NCBI GenBank assembly: GCA_016936435.1
Contig: JAFGXX010000002.1
Span: 1 to 40,418, forward strand
DNA from: Bacteroidales bacterium
GTDB taxonomy: Bacteria > Bacteroidota > Bacteroidia > Bacteroidales > VadinHA17
Direction of reading: 5' to 3'
Length of the DNA: 40,418 nt
Within the stretch, counting starts at the first letter, position 1. The number at the start of each line of letters is the position of its first letter. The position numbers and the translations under genes were made by a program. Below, piece by piece: positions 33,508 to 40,418 of the stretch. The notes below the pieces were generated by a model. That model had not been told where the DNA came from. It was given only the letters and a program-made list of their open reading frames with translations, and did not search any database.

Positions 33508-35355
33508 ATGATCATGACAAAAGTAGCACTGGCCTCCTGGCTACTGAGTATTATCCTGCTGGCCGCAGGCTGTACGAACGCCACTCCTTTATCAAACATT
33601 CCCCGCCTGGAAGAGCGCGACGGAATGAAAAAACTTATCGTGGACGGACGACCTTTCATCTGTGTCGGCGGCGAAGTATCTAACACAGCTTCCTCCGACT
33701 CGGTGACTATGAAAAGAACCATCAGCAGACTGGCAGAAGCTAATCTCAACACGATACTGACCGTTGTTTCATGGGACCTTTTTGAACCTGTTGAGGGAAG
33801 TTTTGACTATTCCTGGATAGATTATCAGATAAAAGCTGCGCGGGAAAACAATGTCAGGCTGATCCTTCTATGGTTTGGAAGCTGGAAAAACGGACTGTCC
33901 CATTTCGTCCCGGAGTGGGTAAAAGCCGACCAGGAAAGGTTTCCCCGGATCGTGAACGGCGATGGCAACACCCTCGAAATACTCTCGACCCTCAGCACAG
34001 CAAACCGCGATGCTGATGCAAGGGCCTTTGCAGCCTTTATGAAACATATACGCGAAGTGGATTCAAAAGAACACACTGTTATAGCCATACAGGTGCAGAA
34101 TGAACCGGGCTTACTGGGAAGCACCCGTGACTTCTGTGAAGCAGCCAACAAGGCTTTTTCCGGTCCGGTACCCGGCGAGCTGACGGATTACCTCGTACAG
34201 AACGGAGATAACCTGTTGCCGGAGATGAAGAAGATATGGCAGGCTGCCGGAAGCAAGACAAGTGGAACATGGGAAGAGGTATTCGGAAAGAACGTTCAGC
34301 GTCCTGCAGATAAGCCACCGGTACCCAACAGCCCAAGCCGCCAGCTTCGTCCTGCCGAAGCGGAACTTTTGAATCATACCGATGAAATTTTCATGGCATG
34401 GAATTATTCCCGTTATATCGGTTATATTGCCGAACAGGGCAAGAAGGAATATCCTTTGCCTATGTTCGTTAATACCTGGATCGTACAACCAAATGACCTG
34501 GGGCCGGGTGATTATCCGGCAGGAGGACCTGAACCGCTTGTCCATGATATATGGAGGGCCGGAGCACCTGCGATCGACATTCTGGCCCCGGATATATACC
34601 TGCCACAGTATGAAGAAGTCATTCGTGCTTTCGCCCGTAACGGCAACCCGGCTTTCAACCCTGAAACCCGTATGGATGCAACTCTGTGCTGGAAGGCTTT
34701 CACGGAACTGGATGTACTGTGTTATTCGCCTTTCGGTATCGATAATCTGGATCCTCAGGGATCGTTTGCACAGGCATACGGTTTCATAGGAGACCTTTCC
34801 GGCGCTATAGCGGAAGCTCAGGGAAAGCAGGATGCAATAAGACTGATCACTATGGAACCCGGAGGATTTCCCGGACGTGTGGAGATGGGAGAATATGTAT
34901 TTGATTTTGCTGAGAGTCCTGTAAGGCGAGGCGATGCCGAATCGGGTCCGGCGCCTGCTGCAGACACGACTGCGATAAGATCTGGCCGGAGCAGTTCTCT
35001 GTCTCTGTCATTTCTGAAAGTTCCTTTTGTTGTCATTGTTAATACAGCTCCCAATGAGTATTACTTTGCAACTAACGGAAACTATTCCTTCAGGGTATCG
35101 CCGGCCTCAGGAGGAGGTATTGCTGCAGCAGCAACTATCGATCAGGGAGCCTTCGTCAACGGTAAGTGGATGTTGTCGAGAAGGATGAATGGTGATGATT
35201 TAATGCGTGGCGGGTATGATTTGTCAGCAGCTGCGGCAAATAAGCAGGCTGGGACGGTGATACCCTTGCGCAGAGGACGTAATGCCGCTTTTAGTGAGCC
35301 AGGCATGCCGCCTCCGCCCACGGTAACACGAATAAGATTCTATAGCTATAATTGA
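33508..35355 (+). CDS. GH35/DUF5597 beta-galactosidase-like glycoside hydrolase, lipoprotein
   Basis: This 615-aa protein has a lipobox (LLAAGC, Cys22), so it is probably anchored in the outer membrane. The TIM barrel (about 45-420) has the GH clan-A acid/base in VIAIQVQNEPG (Glu199); the family text FVPEWVKADQERFPR, FVNTWIVQPNDLGPGDYPAGGP and ILAPDIYLP is that of Bacteroidota GH35 proteins with a DUF5597 C-terminal domain (about 440-610). It should release beta-galactosyl or related residues from plant or algal glycans. No SusC/D genes are near. An ATG two codons later (33514) is an equally possible start. Confidence 0.87.
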   Translation: MIMTKVALASWLLSIILLAAGCTNATPLSNIPRLEERDGMKKLIVDGRPFICVGGEVSNTASSDSVTMKRTISRLAEANLNTILTVVSWDLFEPVEGSFDYSWIDYQIKAARENNVRLILLWFGSWKNGLSHFVPEWVKADQERFPRIVNGDGNTLEILSTLSTANRDADARAFAAFMKHIREVDSKEHTVIAIQVQNEPGLLGSTRDFCEAANKAFSGPVPGELTDYLVQNGDNLLPEMKKIWQAAGSKTSGTWEEVFGKNVQRPADKPPVPNSPSRQLRPAEAELLNHTDEIFMAWNYSRYIGYIAEQGKKEYPLPMFVNTWIVQPNDLGPGDYPAGGPEPLVHDIWRAGAPAIDILAPDIYLPQYEEVIRAFARNGNPAFNPETRMDATLCWKAFTELDVLCYSPFGIDNLDPQGSFAQAYGFIGDLSGAIAEAQGKQDAIRLITMEPGGFPGRVEMGEYVFDFAESPVRRGDAESGPAPAADTTAIRSGRSSSLSLSFLKVPFVVIVNTAPNEYYFATNGNYSFRVSPASGGGIAAAATIDQGAFVNGKWMLSRRMNGDDLMRGGYDLSAAAANKQAGTVIPLRRGRNAAFSEPGMPPPPTVTRIRFYSYN

Positions 35356-35396
35356 ATTATTCATGGCAACAGACAGGAGCTTTAATTACTGGTAGT

Positions 35397-36392
35397 ATGT
35401 TAATGCCACAGAACGGGGAAAAATTCATCATAGGGGTTGAAAGCCTTATCAATCCTATGGAAGTCAGCGATATACTGTTCTACCAGAAGCTTAAAAGATT
35501 GTTGCCGCCGGGGATTATGAAGTTTTTGTTGTACAGGGCTTCAAAAAAAACACCATACATAGGTTTTGCTATTGATCCTTACAGCCTCTTTTTGTTCTTC
35601 AGGCTCAGAGATATCGAATACGCAAAATCACTTCTTCCGGACCGTTATGAACTCGCAATGACAAAATTATTTACCGATGACGAGCCCGATTATTATCTGG
35701 GAATCGGTAATCTGAATACCCGTGCAAGTACTTTCTGGGGTACAAGGCAGGAAGTTTACCTTATTGCAACCGACAAGGAAACAGGTTTATTATCTTTCAT
35801 TTTCCTTGATATACTAAGCAATACCATTATAGCTCATCCAACCAGAGGTATTGCTGATCCGAACTGCAGCAGGGCTGTATTTACCACAAGTTCAAGAGGG
35901 GGAATATTCCTCGATATTCAGGAAAAAAAGACCAACAGGAAGCTTTTATTGACAGGAAGCATTAAAAAGGGGAAATTGCGAGATCTTGACCAGCAGCTCT
36001 GGCTTATGGGAAATACATCAATAGGTCATAGCAGGAGATATGTCAAAAAGGAGGATCATCCTTTTGCAGTAATATTTGATCCGGCCGAAGTTATTGAAGC
36101 CCTGGATATACCGCGGGAGGATATTCACATAGCAGAAAACACACTTTTTCCGGAGCTCGCATATCCTGAAATCAGCCATGCGATTTGTTTTCCTTATGCC
36201 CAGCACTATATTGCGGACAGTCCTGGATGTTATACAAAAATAACAGACCGGGACGATCTGATAGCAAAATATAATAAACTCGCCGGATCGGAAACATTAA
36301 AAACATTCTCTGCCAGTACAATAGTGAAACAGATATCTGTCGGAATTGCGATTACTGTATTTATTGCAATTTCCCTCCTTCTTATTTTTTAG
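35397..36392 (+). CDS. Tail-anchored protein of unknown function
   Basis: The frame opens with TTG at 35352 overlapping the upstream stop, but ATG at 35397 (MLMPQNGEKFIIGVESL) is a better start, giving 331 residues. Sequence such as FFRLRDIEYAKSLLPDRYELAMTKLF and YLIATDKETGLLSFIFLDILSNTIIAHPTRG loosely recalls acetoacetate-decarboxylase-fold proteins, but no family is certain. One hydrophobic helix at the extreme C-terminus (VGIAITVFIAISLLLIF) would anchor it with its bulk in the cytoplasm. Its last 11 bases overlap the end of the convergent flavoprotein gene, which suggests the two are kept together. Confidence 0.65.
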   Translation: MLMPQNGEKFIIGVESLINPMEVSDILFYQKLKRLLPPGIMKFLLYRASKKTPYIGFAIDPYSLFLFFRLRDIEYAKSLLPDRYELAMTKLFTDDEPDYYLGIGNLNTRASTFWGTRQEVYLIATDKETGLLSFIFLDILSNTIIAHPTRGIADPNCSRAVFTTSSRGGIFLDIQEKKTNRKLLLTGSIKKGKLRDLDQQLWLMGNTSIGHSRRYVKKEDHPFAVIFDPAEVIEALDIPREDIHIAENTLFPELAYPEISHAICFPYAQHYIADSPGCYTKITDRDDLIAKYNKLAGSETLKTFSASTIVKQISVGIAITVFIAISLLLIF

Positions 36393-37992
36393 GTTTATGG
36401 GCGCTTAGTATCCTGAGTGCGGCAAGCTTACCTGTTAGTATTGACATGGGTACTCCTGCCGGACTATAAGTCCATTGTCCAGCCTGGTATATTGAAGGCA
36501 GGGGTGTTACAGCGGCCCGGTTTGCAGCCATTATTTTGTTAATGACAGGAACCGGTTCCCGGAAAGACCAACCTGTAATAGCTCCTCCTGAAGTGCCAAC
36601 CCTTTTTTCATAACTTAGCGGGGAGAAGGAAAAATGTTCTGTTACTTTTTCCTTCAGCACGGGATAAATAGAATCACCCAGTAACTTGATGATCCGCTCT
36701 TCAAGTTCTTTAATAAACTCCTCATGCCAGCCCCCGTCAGCAATCATCTTAAACAAATCATAATCAGCAAGGAAACTGATTATAAGTCCGGTTTTGCCTT
36801 CAGGAGCCATCTCCTGATCCTTGAGGGCCGGGATAGAGATCTCGTAGGTATTCAGCGCAAGAAATTTATCTAGCCAGTTCAGAATGTCGGATCTGACCGG
36901 ACCGCCAGGTTTGTTTAAGAGCCTGTCGAGATCGCCCCAGCGGATATCCCCCAGTCCTTTCCGTGACGGAGAATAAAAGAAGTGCCCGTTGGAGATCTTT
37001 CCAAAGCTTTCAACAGGTTCGTCCACCTCAATAAAGAGAGTAAAGACAGAATCTCCTCCTCTTTTCTCAAGTAAGAGGCTTTTTGTCTTTTCGAATTTCA
37101 TCCTGGTTTTTCGGGACAGACCCTCAGTACCGGTAATCCTGTAAAAAGTTTTTAGATCAGCAGCCCAGACGAGGTTTTTAAATGAATAAGTATTTTTATT
37201 ATGATCACTAAGTCTCTTTTCAAAGGCAGATACTTTTTCAATAGTTGTTTCCCTCACTATTTCACCTCCATATTCAAGGAATTTCTGTTCCACCTCTCCG
37301 GCGATTCTGCCAACACCTCCTCTGGGGTAGAAGTAATCGAGATAAAGTGAAAAATAACTCAGGGCAAAAAAGGCAGGTGTATTCCTGAAGAAATGTTGGG
37401 AGATAATATCCAGGAGGGAAGGATTTTTAATGATCTTCTGGAGGTATGGTTCAACAGGAACATTCATCCGGTTAATTTTCCTTATGGTAAGGAGGAATTT
37501 TGGCAGCCAGGGCAGAAGCTTCCTGAACAGATAGTTCAGGTCGCGGGCAGTATCCTTAAACCAGGGATTTTCAATTCCATACAGTACATCCATGTGCTTC
37601 ATTATCTTACGGATTATCCTTATTATCTGATCAATTTCAGCCTTACTGTCAGGATACAGTTTCACCAGCAGGTTGCAGTATTCATTCAGACTTTCAATGT
37701 CTGCAATATTCAGTATTTCATTTTCCACACCAACTGAAACAGGACTTTTGACGACATCAAGTTCAATACCCAGCTCATTTAACATTGGAAAAATAATACC
37801 CGCATTTTCAAGAGCTCTGATCCCGGCATCAAACTGAAAGCCGTTGTGTGAAAAAGTATTCACCAGTCCTCCGCATTCCCTGTTCTTTTCAACAAGTAAA
37901 ACGTTGAGGCCTTCCCTGGCCAGGTAGGTGGCACAAGTAAGTCCGGCCATGCCTCCTCCGACTACTATTGAATGGTATTCTTGTTCAGCCAT
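36382..37992 (-). CDS. Phytoene desaturase/retinol saturase-like FAD oxidoreductase
   Basis: This 536-aa flavoprotein starts with the FAD-binding GGGMAGLTCATYLAREGLNVLLVEK and the following RECGGLVNTF, and ends with the second FAD motif (SIYQAGQWTYSPAGVPMSILTGKLAALRIL). The middle (YFYPRGGVGRIAGEVEQKFLEYGGEIV) is that of the carotenoid/retinoid desaturase-isomerase group (CrtI, CrtISO, RetSat-like). The substrate is probably a hydrophobic lipid or terpenoid. Six bases separate it from the SDR gene upstream on the same strand; last gene of the operon. Confidence 0.88.
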   Translation of the reverse strand: MAEQEYHSIVVGGGMAGLTCATYLAREGLNVLLVEKNRECGGLVNTFSHNGFQFDAGIRALENAGIIFPMLNELGIELDVVKSPVSVGVENEILNIADIESLNEYCNLLVKLYPDSKAEIDQIIRIIRKIMKHMDVLYGIENPWFKDTARDLNYLFRKLLPWLPKFLLTIRKINRMNVPVEPYLQKIIKNPSLLDIISQHFFRNTPAFFALSYFSLYLDYFYPRGGVGRIAGEVEQKFLEYGGEIVRETTIEKVSAFEKRLSDHNKNTYSFKNLVWAADLKTFYRITGTEGLSRKTRMKFEKTKSLLLEKRGGDSVFTLFIEVDEPVESFGKISNGHFFYSPSRKGLGDIRWGDLDRLLNKPGGPVRSDILNWLDKFLALNTYEISIPALKDQEMAPEGKTGLIISFLADYDLFKMIADGGWHEEFIKELEERIIKLLGDSIYPVLKEKVTEHFSFSPLSYEKRVGTSGGAITGWSFREPVPVINKIMAANRAAVTPLPSIYQAGQWTYSPAGVPMSILTGKLAALRILSAHKPKK

Positions 37993-37998
37993 ATGGTT

Positions 37999-38958
37999 TC
38001 AGAATTTGCTTATCAAATCCTTAAGGCCTGTCATTTCAATGCTTTTTGCCCAGAGCTCCTTTGCAGCTTCTTTGTCCAGGGCAGGGGGTGCTGGTTCTTC
38101 CAAAGTAGTTAGGTTGAAAAATTTACCGGTAACACCTTCTGTTTCTTCTGAGACTCCAATGTAGTAAAGCGATTCTGCCGATATTTCAGTCGGTCGGAGT
38201 GTTTTATCGAAAAGATTTTTTTTAATCCAGCGGTATATAGCGCCGTTATCCTTTCCGGTCTCTGACCGTACTGCTCCGGGGTGCATAGCATTTATTGTTA
38301 CCCCCCATGGTTTGTAAAATTCAGAAAACACAATCATAGTCAGTAACTGGGCAAGTTTCGCTGAGCCATAGCTTTTCAATCCTGAATATCGTCGTTTTTC
38401 CCAGTTCAGATCATCCAGCCGCAAGCCCCAGGGCGCAAAACGATGACCTTCAGAACTGACCAGGATAATCTTCCCTCTTCCCTGGGAAATCAGCTTTTCA
38501 GAAATAAGGATATTGATTACAAAGGACGCAAGGTGATGTACAGTGAAGACCTTGTCGAAGCCTTCGGCGGTAAGTTCCCTGTGTGTAAGATAGATACCCG
38601 CATTATGGATCAGGACGTCAATGGCAGTGTCGATCCTGTTAAGTTTTTCTGCAACACTGAAGACGTCTTTCAAAACACTCAGGTCAGCGATAACATACTC
38701 GCAGATGACACCGTATTCTTTTTCTATTTCGGTTTTTAATGCAATGCTCTTCTCTTCGTTCCGGTTAATGCACAGAAGCCTTGCTCCCTGAGAGGCAAAT
38801 TTCCTCGCTGTATGATAACCAATTCCTGAAGTGGCACCGCTGATAACCACAAGCCTGTCCCTGAAATCTTTAGTGCAGATTTTCGGATCACGCCTGTTGT
38901 TCCGGATCATGGCCGCGATGTTCGACCACTGATATTCCCTGAAATATCTGGGCAGCAT
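37999..38958 (-). CDS. Short-chain dehydrogenase/reductase
   Basis: This 319-aa protein has the SDR cofactor loop VISGATSGIGYHTARKFA (41-47), the acidic strand and NADP-type INRNEEK, the NAG motif (DVLIHNAGIY), the catalytic Ser in ILVSSEGH, and the YxxxK dyad (SYGSAKLAQ). It resembles the retinol-dehydrogenase/WWOX-like subgroup. A 30-residue N-terminal extension precedes the Rossmann fold. Pairing with the desaturase-like flavoprotein and an NTF2-like protein suggests sequential oxidation or reduction of one hydrophobic substrate. Confidence 0.9.
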   Translation of the reverse strand: MLPRYFREYQWSNIAAMIRNNRRDPKICTKDFRDRLVVISGATSGIGYHTARKFASQGARLLCINRNEEKSIALKTEIEKEYGVICEYVIADLSVLKDVFSVAEKLNRIDTAIDVLIHNAGIYLTHRELTAEGFDKVFTVHHLASFVINILISEKLISQGRGKIILVSSEGHRFAPWGLRLDDLNWEKRRYSGLKSYGSAKLAQLLTMIVFSEFYKPWGVTINAMHPGAVRSETGKDNGAIYRWIKKNLFDKTLRPTEISAESLYYIGVSEETEGVTGKFFNLTTLEEPAPPALDKEAAKELWAKSIEMTGLKDLISKF

Positions 38959-38977
38959 AGGCTAATGAATTATCTAA

Positions 38978-39451
38978 TCATCCAAATCTTTTTTTCATAA
39001 AACGCCTGTAGGCTTTTCCAAAACGGGGGATGTTATCAAAGATATCCCCCCAGAGATCGTAATAGTCCCTTTGTTCAATTATCTTACCCTCTTCGTTTAG
39101 TGTCACACGGCTTGAGCCGTATATAACGGAACTGGGATTTTTCTTAAACTTGATGGTCATCTCCCATTCAATAAAAATATCCCTGTCCTGCTGAGCGACT
39201 CTGACAATATTCATTGAGAGGTCTTTGGAACGGTCGGTCAGCCGTCGTGTCATTTCCACGAATTCGTCGATTCCACGGAGCTCCTGGACAGAATCCCTGA
39301 AATGAATATTTTCATCGTAATAGGGGAGTATATGTGACCAGTCGGGTTTTCCTTCGGTATTGTAGGTCTTCGACCATAATTCTTTTATGCTTTCGGCATT
39401 TAAACCCGTCGCGGCAGGTCTCTTTTCCTGTTCTGTAGCTTGCTCAGACAT
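38978..39451 (-). CDS. NTF2-like (SnoaL-type) protein
   Basis: The preferred start is ATG at 39451 (MSEQATEQEKRP), giving 157 residues; a TTG at 39478 overlapping the upstream stop (TTGA) is the alternative. The fold is NTF2-like: helix NAESIKELWSKTYNTEGKPDW, YYDENIHFRDSVQELRGIDEFVEMTRRL, then beta strands IFIEWEMTIKF and VIYGSSRVTLNEEGKIIEQRDYYDLW. SnoaL and steroid-isomerase relatives bind or rearrange ring compounds. Cytoplasmic. It lies 19 bases before the SDR gene. Confidence 0.85.
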   Translation of the reverse strand: MSEQATEQEKRPAATGLNAESIKELWSKTYNTEGKPDWSHILPYYDENIHFRDSVQELRGIDEFVEMTRRLTDRSKDLSMNIVRVAQQDRDIFIEWEMTIKFKKNPSSVIYGSSRVTLNEEGKIIEQRDYYDLWGDIFDNIPRFGKAYRRFMKKRFG

Positions 39452-39474
39452 ATTTGTACTAATTGGTTTTGATT

Positions 39475-40338
39475 TCAATTCTTTCTCCTCCGGAATTCCG
39501 GTTCTTCAGGGAAAATATCATTTCTTATCTCCATCAGCTCTTCAGGAGTGTCTATTTCGGGGTCGATCTTAACCAGCAGGACGGGATTAAGCCCTTTATC
39601 GGGGTGCTGAAAATTATTTGATTCCTGATTTAATATCTTCTTTGAGGCTCCGACAACGAATTGCTCAGATCTGTCAATAACGTATCCGCTAAGGGTTCCG
39701 TTGTTATTCATAGTCAGATAATTACTAAAGATCTCCCTTCGTGTTAAATATATCTCTCCCCTGAAAAACTTTCCCACGCTGATTTGAACGGTAACTCCAG
39801 GATGACCATCCTTGTCAGGATCTGTCAGATTGGGATCATTGGGATCGGTCGACAGCGGTTTCATCGGATCTCCCTCAATTCCCAGGAGGCTTGGGCTCTC
39901 GGGACTGTAGATATTCCAGACTCCATCTTTCAGGAATAACTCAACTTCCCGGACCCTGGGTTTTATTGCCTGCACAGCTTCGTCACTGAATACTGATTCA
40001 GCGTTTTTTCTGCTAAGTTTTTGTTCAGCATGCACAAATCTGTCAGATTGCATCAGTCTGCCCGATTCCATGTAAAAATCAGTAAATCCGTAGGAAATTA
40101 TGAACGTACGCATAATGGTCCTGGTTGTAGTGTCTTCGTATGCCACCACATCGTAGTGGGCATAATGACCGGCAATCTCTCTCAATACACTTTCGCTGTC
40201 TGCCGGCTGAGTTATGCCGGATTTTCCCTTTTCAAAATTGTATAGAGGAGATTGTGGCCAGTCCAGTGGTCCTGAGCAGGAGATAAGGATAAATAAAAAG
40301 GCCGGTAATCCCGGAAAGAGCCATTTGCCTTTTTTCAT
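39475..40338 (-). CDS. Lipoprotein of unknown function heading the redox operon
   Basis: This 287-aa protein has a lipobox (LFILISCSG, Cys21). The mature part has a beta-rich core (TMRTFIISYGFTDFYMESGR without TM segments, VREVELFLKDGVWNIYSPES) and an Asp-rich loop (DPNDPNLTDPDKDGHPG) of the kind that binds calcium. The tail is acidic and then basic (EPEFRRRKN). No family recognised. It is the first gene of the minus-strand operon and the only exported one, which suggests an envelope role for the pathway. Confidence 0.65.
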   Translation of the reverse strand: MKKGKWLFPGLPAFLFILISCSGPLDWPQSPLYNFEKGKSGITQPADSESVLREIAGHYAHYDVVAYEDTTTRTIMRTFIISYGFTDFYMESGRLMQSDRFVHAEQKLSRKNAESVFSDEAVQAIKPRVREVELFLKDGVWNIYSPESPSLLGIEGDPMKPLSTDPNDPNLTDPDKDGHPGVTVQISVGKFFRGEIYLTRREIFSNYLTMNNNGTLSGYVIDRSEQFVVGASKKILNQESNNFQHPDKGLNPVLLVKIDPEIDTPEELMEIRNDIFPEEPEFRRRKN

Positions 40339-40418
40339 GTGTATATAATTTTATTTTTTATGGTCACATGGAACCCACATGTTTCGACAATTATTTTCAT
40401 GCTTGTTTGTGTCTGGAA

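Noticed and set aside
1-40418. CRISPR arrays, tRNA genes, integrases, prophage or restriction systems
   Set aside because: No regular spaced repeats, cloverleaf sequences or recognisable proteins of these kinds were seen on either strand.

Overview
The window reads as chromosomal DNA from a Bacteroidota bacterium, probably a free-living, Bacteroidales-like lineage. The evidence is a type IX secretion sorting domain (end of the Sel1 protein at 4841-6298), a Bacteroidota-type promoter motif (TAnnTTTG), few Shine-Dalgarno sites, many N-terminal signal peptides and lipoboxes, a rhamnogalacturonan lyase and a beta-galactosidase-like hydrolase. No rRNA, tRNA, CRISPR array, transposase or phage gene was seen. 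The species cannot be named from this sequence.

Layout. (1) 1-3935, plus strand: 3' part of a DUF134 regulator, a possible 35-aa ORF, a metal-binding cupin, a SAM methyltransferase, an MFS transporter and a putative 10-TM heavy-metal exporter. (2) 4238-8185: four exported proteins of largely unknown role, including a Sel1-repeat protein with a T9SS tail and a Cys-rich protein with a papain-like Cys/His pattern, translationally coupled to a lipoprotein. (3) 8319-12274: a 5'-nucleotidase with an unusual N-terminal beta-grasp domain and a membrane anchor, then a zinc-type alcohol dehydrogenase paired with a Gfo/Idh/MocA oxidoreductase. (4) 12396-16522: an OmpR-type two-component system followed by a periplasmic PepSY-like repeat protein and a predicted outer-membrane protein. 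(5) 16615-18501, minus: PL11 rhamnogalacturonan lyase. (6) 18991-26445: a DHODH-like protein, exonuclease III (minus), and a heavy-metal RND pump whose inner-membrane pump and outer-membrane channel form one polypeptide, followed by its adaptor. (7) 26512-28775, minus: pirin then M28 peptidase. (8) 28951-31739: hemolysin-III-like membrane protein, DUF4256 protein, a repeat-rich stretch with a MITE-like inverted-repeat element, a probably frameshifted small ORF, and an NTF2-like lipoprotein. (9) 31740-32991: an ArsR-type repressor divergent from a split-Soret-like cytochrome c, with a palindromic candidate operator between them. (10) 33185-35355: a helix-hairpin-helix protein and a GH35/DUF5597 hydrolase. 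(11) 35397-40338: a minus-strand operon (lipoprotein, NTF2-like, SDR, phytoene-desaturase-like flavoprotein) converging on and overlapping an unknown tail-anchored protein.

The best candidates for undescribed biology are the beta-grasp/5'-nucleotidase membrane fusion with an AU-rich hairpin touching its start codon, the coupled Cys-rich/papain-like protein and lipoprotein, the ArsR/split-Soret cytochrome pair with its palindrome, and the lipid- or terpenoid-like redox cluster at the right end. All assignments come from reading motifs; no database search was run.
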